Shown: positions 6,333 to 12,272 of the stretch, in pieces | How the letters are laid out: each line of letters begins with the position of its first letter | Position numbering within the stretch: the stretch's first letter is position 1 | Assembly: GCA_003135315.1 (NCBI GenBank) | Contig: PLBD01000309.1 | Span: forward strand, 1-15,751 | DNA from: Acidobacteriaceae bacterium | Lineage (GTDB): Bacteria > Acidobacteriota > Terriglobia > Terriglobales > Acidobacteriaceae | Reading direction: 5' to 3' | Length of the DNA stretch: 15,751 bases | Translations under genes and position numbers: made by a program | The notes under the pieces: model-generated | Told to the model about the DNA's origin: nothing | What the model saw: only the letters and a program-made list of their open reading frames with translations | Database searches by the model: none

Positions 6333-7058
6333 CTAACCGACGAGTTCCTTCACCATCCCCGGCAGCACTTCACCCGCCTTGCCCAGCACCACAGCATCAA
6401 AGAAGGCACGATTAGCAGGTTCCTCGGGGCCGACGTAAATTGCTTTCGCCCGGTTCATGCGCGCCATACGCACGAAACTGGCAGCGGGCTCGACTACTCC
6501 TGAGGTCCCGACCGTCAGCAAGACAGAACATATTCTCAACTGCTCGAAGATGCGGTCCATGGAATACGGGACTTCTCCGAACCAGCACACGTGCGGCCGC
6601 ATCATGGCTCCGCATTGCGGACAGGTGGGAATCTCCGCCCGCTGCATGTACAGGCGTTCATCAGCGAAAGGCTTGGTGCGACAGCTCTCCCGCGAGCAGC
6701 GGGTTTGCATCAGCCGTCCATGCATGTGCACAAGGCGCTGGGAGCCGGCCTGTTCATGCAGAGAGTCGACATTTTGCGTGCAGAGGAAGAACCGTTCTCC
6801 CAGCGCCTGCTCCAGCTTAGCCAGCGCGAAGTGCGCAGCGTTGGCCATAACAGTTGCATGCCGCTTACGCCGCTCGGAGTAAAACTGCCAGATCATCTCC
6901 GGATTGGCGCGGAAGGCTTCCGGCGTCGCGACATCCTGCACGCGGTAGCCACGCCAAAGTCCATCGGCGCCGCGAAAGGTCGGCAGGCCGCTTTCGGCAC
7001 TCACGCCAGCGCCGGTGAGTACGAAGACGCGGTCATGCGAGGACAGCGGCTGAATCAT
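6333..7058 (-). CDS. cobB: NAD-dependent protein deacylase, class III sirtuin (CobB/SIRT5-like)
   Basis: A 241-residue sirtuin that removes acyl groups from lysine using NAD. Motifs: GAGVSAESG (16-24), TFRG (27-30), TQNVD (94-98), catalytic His113 in HMHG, and four zinc cysteines, C121-x4-C126 and C146-x2-C149. Y60-x-x-R63 (YSER) is the class III signature that binds succinyl- or malonyl-lysine carboxylates, as in SIRT5 and E. coli CobB, so desuccinylase activity is likely besides deacetylation. GGAG 7 nt before the ATG supports the start. It is divergent from sucA, whose enzyme produces succinyl-CoA, and converges with feoB. It is cytoplasmic. The symbol is given by family similarity. Confidence 0.94.
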   Translation of the reverse strand: MIQPLSSHDRVFVLTGAGVSAESGLPTFRGADGLWRGYRVQDVATPEAFRANPEMIWQFYSERRKRHATVMANAAHFALAKLEQALGERFFLCTQNVDSLHEQAGSQRLVHMHGRLMQTRCSRESCRTKPFADERLYMQRAEIPTCPQCGAMMRPHVCWFGEVPYSMDRIFEQLRICSVLLTVGTSGVVEPAASFVRMARMNRAKAIYVGPEEPANRAFFDAVVLGKAGEVLPGMVKELVG

Positions 7059-7243
7059 AGCGATCTCCGAGCGAGGGTGCTAGCCGCCGGGCCGAATAAG
7101 GCACGGCAGCGACGCTCTGCTCGGCCAGCACTTGGACACTATATACTGAAAGGTCCGGTGACTACCGTCGCCGTTCACGCGGCGAGTGCATCCGCCCGGC
7201 CGGCAGGGAATCTTTAACTATTACTTTTTGAGTCACGCCTCAT

Positions 7244-7259
7244 CTGCCCGCAGGGGCAG
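7244..7259 (+). promoter_or_regulatory. Small GC hairpin in the sucA leader
   Basis: CTGCCC and GGGCAG pair around GCAG, ending 9 nt before the GAGGAG ribosome site (7269-7274). It may affect sucA translation; it is short enough to be chance. The rest of the sirtuin-sucA divergent region (7059-7243) has a TATACT at 7142-7147 but no convincing -35. Confidence 0.25.
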
Positions 7260-7285
7260 GTTGAGGCCGAGGAGCTATCGATCTC

Positions 7286-9748
7286 TTGTCTACTGTAATG
7301 ATGAACGTTGAAAGCGAGAAGCAGGAGCGCGTAATGGACGCGTTTCGCCGCTGGGGATACCTTCAGGCCAACCTCGATCCGCTGGGGCACTTCGCCCCAC
7401 TGGCCCATGCCGAACTGGACATCTCCGGCGATGTGGCCGACGCAGCGCGACGGGTTTACAGCGGCAGCATCGGCGTCGAGTTTATGCATATTGCCGATCC
7501 GGAGCGCCGCCAATGGATTCAGGAGCGCATGGAGTCCGAGCAGGCGGAGAAGGTCGACCGCTCCCGTATTTTGGACCAACTGGTGCGCGCGGACGTTTTC
7601 GAGCAGACAATCCACTCGCGCTACATCGGCACGAAGCGCTACTCACTGGAAGGGAACGCCGCGCTGATTCCCTTGCTGGACGAGATCCTGAATTCGGCAA
7701 CGGGATACGGGGCCGAGCAGGCGGTGCTGGCCATGAGCCATCGCGGGCGCCTGAACGTGATCATCAACATCGTGAGCCGTCCGGCGGCAGAGATTTTCGC
7801 CGGCTTTGAGGACGTCGATCCGCGCAGTGTGCTGGGCGGTGGCGACGTCAAGTACCACATCGGGGCGACCGGCATTTACACGGGAGTCAGCGGGCACCCG
7901 GTGCGCATTCACCTGGTCTCCAATCCCAGCCACCTGGAAGCGGTTGACCCGGTGGCCCTGGGCCGTGCGCGCGCCAAGCAGACCCGGATGGGACGGGACG
8001 GAAAAGCTCGCGTGCTGCCGGTTCTGATGCACGGCGATTCCGCATTTGCGGGGCAGGGAATCACGGCGGAGACTCTGAACCTTGCCAATCTGCGCGGCTA
8101 CACCGTAGGCGGAACGGTACACATTATCGTCAACAACCTGATCGGATTTACCACGAATCCCAGCGACGCCTATTCCGGGCGATTCTCGTCGGACCTGGCA
8201 AAACGCCTGCCGATTCCCATTTTCCACGTCAATGGCGAGGATGTGGATGCGGTGGTACGTGCCGGCCGCATGGCGCTCGAGTACCGCTATGAGTTCGGTT
8301 CCGACGTGCTCGTAGACTTGATTGGCTTCCGGCGGCATGGTCACTCCGAAGTAGACGACCCCACCATCACTCAGCCCATCCTCTATCGCAAGATAAAAGA
8401 CCATCCCATGCTCTATCAGATCTACGCCAAGAACGTGGGTCTTGATGCCCAGCCCTTTGTGGAGAAGTTTCAAGCCGAGCTCGATGCCGCCGAGAAGGCC
8501 GGCAAGAGCATGGTGAAGAAGCCGCCGATGCGGCAAATGCCGAGCTATTGGGCGCCGTTTCATGGAGGTCCTTACAATCCGGAGGATGAAGTCGATACCG
8601 GACTCTCTGCGGAGAAATTGCACGAAATAACTAACCAGTTAGTTAAATATCCCGAGGACTTCCATATCCATCCCAAGGTGCAAAAACTGCTGGAGCAGCG
8701 CCGCGAGATGGGCTACGGCAAGCGTCCCGTGGATTTCGGAATGGCTGAGGCGCTGGCATTCGGGTCGCTGGCTCTGGAAGGCACACCGATTCGGCTGAGC
8801 GGTCAGGATAGCCGCCGCGGCACCTTCAACCAGCGGCATTCGGTCCTCATCGACATAATCGATGAGAAGGAGTACGTGCCGCTTTGCCATCTCGGGCCGG
8901 GTCAGGCGCGAGTGGAGATTTACAATTCGGAGCTGTCGGAGGCCGGCGTCCTGGGTTTCGAGTACGGGTTTACGCGCGACTATCCCGAGGCGCTGGTGGC
9001 GTGGGAAGCGCAATTCGGCGATTTTGCCAATGGCGCGCAGATCATCATCGACCAGTTCATCGCCTCCGGCGAAGACAAGTGGGACCTGCTGACCGGACTG
9101 GTGATGCTGTTGCCCCACGGTCACGAAGGCCAGGGCCCGGAGCACTCCAGTGCCCGCATCGAGCGCTATCTGCAGCTCTGTGCGCGTGACAACATGCAGA
9201 TATGCCAGCCTTCGACGGCGGCACAATATTTCCACCTTTTGCGGCGGCAAGCCCTGCGCAAGTGGCGCAAGCCGCTCATCTGTTTTACGCCGAAGAGCAT
9301 GCTGAGGCACCCTGAGGCCCTATCGCCGCTCTCCGAGTTGGAACGGCCGCGTTTCCTGAACATCATTCCCGATGAGACCGCGCTGGACGCAAAACGCGTG
9401 CTGCTGTGTACCGGCAAGATCGCGCTGGAACTGCGGATGGAACGCAGGAAGCTGAAATACCCTGGGCCCGCGATCGTTTCACTGGAACAGATGTATCCGT
9501 TCCCCGAGACGGAAGTGAAACAGGTCCTGGGACTTTACAAGAACGCCACGGAGTTCATCTGGGTGCAGGAAGAACCGGCGAACATGGGCGCGCTGTCATT
9601 CGTGACGCCGCGGCTGAAGCGGATCCTCGGTTCCAAGCTGCGCAGCATCAAGCGTGCGGCCAATTCCACACCTGCCACCGGATCGGCGAAGGCGCATGAA
9701 CTGGAGCAGAAGACGCTGATCACATTGGCGCTGGGCAAGGGAGAATGA
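7286..9748 (+). CDS. sucA: 2-oxoglutarate dehydrogenase E1 component
   Basis: An 820-residue thiamine-diphosphate enzyme of the TCA cycle that decarboxylates 2-oxoglutarate and succinylates the E2 lipoyl group. Conserved E1o segments in order: RRWGYLQANLDPLG, SHRGRLNV, GGGDVKYHIGATG, NPSHLEAVDPVALGRARAKQ, HGDSAFAGQGITAETLNL with IVNNLIGFTTNP (ThDP/Mg site), FRRHGHSEVDDPTITQP, LSGQDSRRGTFNQRHSVL, and LLPHGHEGQGPEHSSARIER. It is over 100 residues shorter than the E. coli enzyme (about 930): the N-terminal segment that docks on E2 is missing, and an in-frame TGA just upstream shows no hidden extension. The start is TTG at 7286 with GGAG 11 nt away; ATGs at 7298 and 7301 are alternatives. No sucB or lpd follows; the next gene is convergent vapC. 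Confidence 0.95.
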   Translation: MSTVMMNVESEKQERVMDAFRRWGYLQANLDPLGHFAPLAHAELDISGDVADAARRVYSGSIGVEFMHIADPERRQWIQERMESEQAEKVDRSRILDQLVRADVFEQTIHSRYIGTKRYSLEGNAALIPLLDEILNSATGYGAEQAVLAMSHRGRLNVIINIVSRPAAEIFAGFEDVDPRSVLGGGDVKYHIGATGIYTGVSGHPVRIHLVSNPSHLEAVDPVALGRARAKQTRMGRDGKARVLPVLMHGDSAFAGQGITAETLNLANLRGYTVGGTVHIIVNNLIGFTTNPSDAYSGRFSSDLAKRLPIPIFHVNGEDVDAVVRAGRMALEYRYEFGSDVLVDLIGFRRHGHSEVDDPTITQPILYRKIKDHPMLYQIYAKNVGLDAQPFVEKFQAELDAAEKAGKSMVKKPPMRQMPSYWAPFHGGPYNPEDEVDTGLSAEKLHEITNQLVKYPEDFHIHPKVQKLLEQRREMGYGKRPVDFGMAEALAFGSLALEGTPIRLSGQDSRRGTFNQRHSVLIDIIDEKEYVPLCHLGPGQARVEIYNSELSEAGVLGFEYGFTRDYPEALVAWEAQFGDFANGAQIIIDQFIASGEDKWDLLTGLVMLLPHGHEGQGPEHSSARIERYLQLCARDNMQICQPSTAAQYFHLLRRQALRKWRKPLICFTPKSMLRHPEALSPLSELERPRFLNIIPDETALDAKRVLLCTGKIALELRMERRKLKYPGPAIVSLEQMYPFPETEVKQVLGLYKNATEFIWVQEEPANMGALSFVTPRLKRILGSKLRSIKRAANSTPATGSAKAHELEQKTLITLALGKGE

Positions 9749-9780
9749 CCCGCCACGCGTGAGCCCAATCAGCACTGAGA

Positions 9781-10179
9781 TTATGCGATTGGCATGCAGA
9801 TTTGGATGTCGGTTTGCGCGAAGTCGTTCCCTTTCGCCAAGATCGGTTCTCCCGTCGTTTTCGCGAGCGCATACACGAAACAATCCCCGAAATTGAGGGC
9901 AGCGCGGTGCCGCCCCTTGCCGTACCTCCGCCAGGCCATCCTGGCGGCTTCTACCTGCTCGCGGTCAACGCTGACTACGTTGACTTCAGCCTCTCTCAGA
10001 AACAGGTCAAGATCTCTGCCGGCGATCTCCCCAAACGACGCCTCAACAACTGTGCTTGTCTCAAGCACGCTGGCGGCTGACATCAATCGCAGTTCGGCGC
10101 CCTGGATGAGTTGAATGAAATGCTTCTGCTCCGGTTCCTGAAACAAAATCGCAACCAAGGCTGACGTGTCGATAACCAT
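9781..10179 (-). CDS. vapC: VapC toxin, PIN-domain ribonuclease
   Basis: A 132-residue PIN-domain toxin. The acidic catalytic residues are in place: Asp4 in MVIDTSAL, Glu40 in SVLETSTV, Asp99 in NFGDCFVYAL and Asp119 in AKGNDFAQTDI; together they bind Mg and cut RNA, usually tRNA or rRNA in this family. The ATG overlaps the vapB stop by one base (TGATG), giving translational coupling with the antitoxin in front. The stop lies 32 nt from the end of sucA, with no terminator seen between the convergent genes. No frameshift or missing active-site residue, so the toxin should be functional. Confidence 0.95.
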   Translation of the reverse strand: MVIDTSALVAILFQEPEQKHFIQLIQGAELRLMSAASVLETSTVVEASFGEIAGRDLDLFLREAEVNVVSVDREQVEAARMAWRRYGKGRHRAALNFGDCFVYALAKTTGEPILAKGNDFAQTDIQICMPIA

Positions 10180-10433
10180 CAGCGGGGCAGTCCATTCTCG
10201 TCGTATCCCAGGATTTCGTCCGGTGTTCTGTTGTCAAGCCTGGGAAGCGCTGCTACTCGATTAGCGATCTCAAGAAGCCTTTCGATCAGCACTGGAGCAC
10301 GCTGTCTCCGCCGCAATCGTTCCAGACGCTCTCGCAGCGCCTGCTCGATAGCCGCGGTCAGGGTTTCGCCGGTTTCCTTCGCTACCAGGCGGGCAAGGCG
10401 CTCAGCCTCCTGATTCTTGATGCTCAGTGCCAT
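10179..10433 (-). CDS. vapB: VapB-type antitoxin (PSK/Rv0623-like)
   Basis: An 84-residue antitoxin. The N-terminus MALSIKNQEAERLARLVAKE with TGETLTAAIEQALRER is the pattern of the Rv0623-like/PSK transcription factor antitoxins, with a ribbon-helix-helix DNA-binding half; the C-terminal part (LLEIANRVAALPRLDN ... DEILGYDENGLPR) is the VapC-neutralising tail. The ATG at 10433 was chosen over an upstream in-frame start at 10496, because the conserved N-terminus begins here. There is no ribosome site; TATAAT ends only 9 nt before the ATG, implying a leaderless mRNA. It probably represses its own promoter through the half-sites at 10445-10469. Confidence 0.93.
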   Translation of the reverse strand: MALSIKNQEAERLARLVAKETGETLTAAIEQALRERLERLRRRQRAPVLIERLLEIANRVAALPRLDNRTPDEILGYDENGLPR

Positions 10434-10442
10434 AACGCAGTA

Positions 10443-10469
10443 ATTATAGCATTCTATACAGCCATATAG
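10443..10469 (-). promoter_or_regulatory. vapBC extended -10 promoter and TATAG/CTATA operator
   Basis: On the minus strand TGCTATAAT is a perfect extended -10 element (TATAAT at 10448-10443), with its last base 9 nt short of the vapB ATG. Overlapping it on the plus strand are TATAG-catt-CTATA (10445-10458) and CTATA-cagcca-TATAG (10454-10469), three alternating half-sites that suit cooperative VapB(C) binding. A further AT-rich run (10470-10480) follows. Confidence 0.6.
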
Positions 10470-10699
10470 ATATATATAATAACTCGTAGCCGTCAATTGC
10501 GCCGGCGTTCCCTTCAGCGCCTGCCCCGGAGTACGAATCGGCTTGGAGGCCTAAACCCAGCGTTCGATGGCCCAATTCGTCAGCGCCCAATCCTAACTGC
10601 CCTCCACAGTCGGATGACTGACACAACGCTCCAATCCGGAGGCGGTCATTGTGTCTTCCCACCTTGGTGCGTCCTCCCAGCATTATTGGGCGTTTTCTC
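10470..10699. other. Non-coding stretch between vapBC and the NusG-like gene
   Basis: Apart from an AT-rich start, nothing with a ribosome site, family resemblance or coding look was seen on either strand. Short open frames here have no supporting features. With the promoter and leader that follow (10700-10919) the whole gap between genes is 486 nt. Confidence 0.5.
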
Positions 10700-10728
10700 T
10701 TGACCTGCGTGGCCGCTTTTCCTATGCT
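10700..10728 (+). promoter_or_regulatory. Sigma70-like promoter of the NusG-like gene
   Basis: TTGACC (10700-10705) and TATGCT (10723-10728) are separated by exactly 17 nt. This is the best -35/-10 pair in the window. Transcription would start near 10735, leaving a leader of about 185 nt. Confidence 0.6.
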
Positions 10729-10787
10729 GGCACTCGACCGGCTTGATGGCGGATTTTGAGCATTAGCAAGCGGGCACTTGCTCTGTG

Positions 10788-10828
10788 CTGCCGGGAAAGC
10801 GTCACAAAGCGTGAGAGTTTCCCGGCAG
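10788..10828 (+). promoter_or_regulatory. Long hairpin in the leader of the NusG-like gene
   Basis: CTGCCGGGAAA (10788-10798) and TTTCCCGGCAG (10818-10828) pair over 11 bp. Inside, after a 3x3 internal loop, TCAC and GTGA form a second 4-bp stem around AAAGC. No U tract follows, so it is not a standard terminator; it could be a pause, attenuation or protein-binding element. Confidence 0.55.
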
Positions 10829-10919
10829 AATCAGATCGAGACATTCACTTTCTGAAGCGCGCGATTGCAGATGCTCATAATCTAAACGGACCACCTCTCT
10901 CATTGAGGAAGGCGAAGCT

Positions 10920-11495
10920 TTGTCTGTTGCCGACCGTTGTTCCACGGATCCGTCGGAGCTGTCTCATGGCTGGCCACGCGACATTGCAGCGCTGGATCCG
11001 CCTGCGAAGTGGTTCGCGGCTTACACCACGCCTCGCCATGAAAAGGTTGTGGCCCGCCATTTACAGTCGCGCCATATCGAGTCATTTCTGCCGTTGTATA
11101 GCTCGGTTCGGCGATGGAAGAACGGGTGCCGCGTTGCCGTCGAACAACCGCTGTTTCCCAGTTACCTTTTCGTGCACATCCCGCGGCGCGAGGCCGTCAG
11201 GGTGCTGCAGATTCCCGGCGTTGTCTCTCTGGTCAGCGTCGGCCGCGAGCCGGCAGCTCTTCCCAACTCTGAAATCGAATCGCTGCGCTCGAGCCTGCCT
11301 CTCCGGCATTTTGAGCCTCATCCGTATCTCGTAGTTGGCGAGAAAGTGCGTATCACCGCAGGTTCACTGGAAGGTTTGGTGGGGGTGCTGGTGCGCCGAA
11401 AGAACGATTGCCGCGTGGTGCTGACGCTTGAGCTGATTATGCAGAGTGTTGCCGTGGAAATCGGCATCGACGAAATCGAGCCCCTCAAACAGTAG
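10920..11495 (+). CDS. NusG-family specialised elongation factor (UpxY/RfaH-like)
   Basis: A 191-residue NusG paralogue. After a divergent 29-residue head, the NGN domain runs from WFAAYTTPRHEKVVARHLQ (31-49) through EQPLFPSYLFVHIP (75-88) to LQIPGVVSLVSVG (96-108), and a KOW domain from VGEKVRITAGSLEGLVGVLV (139-158) to the end. Such paralogues bind RNA polymerase in polysaccharide operons and suppress termination, like UpxY in Bacteroides or RfaH in enterics. It is not housekeeping NusG: none of the usual secE/rplK neighbours are present, and a polysaccharide exporter lies downstream. The start is TTG at 10920 with GAGGAAGG 7 nt upstream; there is no ATG in frame before the NGN domain. It has its own promoter and structured leader. 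tetR follows after 42 nt. Confidence 0.9.
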   Translation: MSVADRCSTDPSELSHGWPRDIAALDPPAKWFAAYTTPRHEKVVARHLQSRHIESFLPLYSSVRRWKNGCRVAVEQPLFPSYLFVHIPRREAVRVLQIPGVVSLVSVGREPAALPNSEIESLRSSLPLRHFEPHPYLVVGEKVRITAGSLEGLVGVLVRRKNDCRVVLTLELIMQSVAVEIGIDEIEPLKQ

Positions 11496-11528
11496 TACCT
11501 TTCCCAAGGTTCAATCCAGACTAGAGGA

Positions 11529-11542
11529 TTCACACGTGTGAA
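11529..11542. promoter_or_regulatory. 14-bp palindrome over the tetR start codon, likely operator
   Basis: TTCACACGTGTGAA is a perfect 14-bp palindrome and the GTG start codon at 11538 lies inside it. TetR proteins commonly bind palindromes of about this size next to their own genes, so this may be the autoregulatory site. Confidence 0.5.
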
Positions 11543-12200
11543 AAAGGCAGCAGAAAGAAGTGTCACCGAAGTGCGGATCGTGGAGGCCGCAGTGCAGCTG
11601 TTCTCCCGCCACGGGTATAAAGGTACAAGCACGCGGGAGATCGCGCATTTGGCGGGGGTGAATGAAGCGACCCTGTTCCGCTATTTTGCCAGAAAGACCG
11701 GCCTGTTTTGGGCGGCCGCCGAGTCCAGATTGGTCCGCCTGAAACTGGGCAGAGAACTCCAGAACGGTTTGGCTACGGATCTGGAACCAGAAATCGTTGT
11801 TCCCATGCTGGTGGAGTTTGTGGTGAACATGGTGGCGCGATATCCGGAACTGATGCGCCTGGTCTATGTCGCTGGCTTTGAGCTGCCAGAAGCCGATAAC
11901 ATGTTTCGGGAACATCTTGGTCCCATCTTCGATGCGGTCAATGCCTACTTCGGCAGGTGTGCGGCGCGGGGCGCAATCGGCAAGCTGGAGCCCACATTCG
12001 CGATCCTGGGATTGGCTGGGGCGGTCAGCGCGCACTGCAACCTGCACCAGCTGTTCACCGGGCAAGACCTGCCGTGGGACGTGGAAACTTTGGCTCCAGC
12101 CTATGCCCAGTTCTGGTTGAATGCCCTGCGGCAGCAGGTGCCGGCTGCGGGCGACAATGCTACTCGCCGACTGGACGACGCGCGCGTCATATGCGAATAG
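11538..12200 (+). CDS. TetR/AcrR-family transcriptional regulator
   Basis: A 220-residue repressor-type protein. The N-terminal DNA-binding domain is clear: IVEAAVQLFSRHGYKGTSTR (14-33) leads into the helix-turn-helix EIAHLAGVNEATLFRYFARK (34-53). The C-terminal two thirds are helical and form the ligand and dimer domain, with a Cys/His-containing stretch GAVSAHCNLHQLF; the ligand cannot be told. The start is GTG at 11538 with GAGGA 9 nt upstream. It lies between the NusG-like gene and the exporter, same strand, with 42- and 72-nt gaps, so it probably belongs to the polysaccharide locus and may control it. Two palindromes, at its own start and before the exporter, are candidate binding sites. 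Confidence 0.92.
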   Translation: MKKAAERSVTEVRIVEAAVQLFSRHGYKGTSTREIAHLAGVNEATLFRYFARKTGLFWAAAESRLVRLKLGRELQNGLATDLEPEIVVPMLVEFVVNMVARYPELMRLVYVAGFELPEADNMFREHLGPIFDAVNAYFGRCAARGAIGKLEPTFAILGLAGAVSAHCNLHQLFTGQDLPWDVETLAPAYAQFWLNALRQQVPAAGDNATRRLDDARVICE

Positions 12201-12236
12201 TGCGATTATGGATTACATTTTCCAGGCTTCAAGATT

Positions 12237-12253
12237 TACTCATCGATTGAGTA
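12237..12253. promoter_or_regulatory. Inverted repeat upstream of the exporter gene
   Basis: TACTCA and TGAGTA are perfect 6-bp arms around TCGAT, in the 72-nt gap between tetR and the SLBB gene and 19 nt before its TTG. It may be an operator or a small RNA hairpin. It is not similar to the palindrome at the tetR start. Confidence 0.35.
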
Positions 12254-12272
12254 GAGATTCTGGAGTAAGACC

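Noticed and set aside
7119..7147. sucA promoter around TATACT at 7142
   Set aside because: No acceptable -35 at 16-18 nt, and the same AT-rich patch could serve the sirtuin instead; mentioned only in the leader entry.
7643..8623. 326-codon minus-strand frame opposite sucA
   Set aside because: Mirror of strongly conserved sucA codons; no independent signals.
10756..11334. 192-codon frame overlapping the NusG-like gene
   Set aside because: It overlaps the NGN domain in another frame, is rich in Arg/Ser/Cys and lacks a ribosome site.
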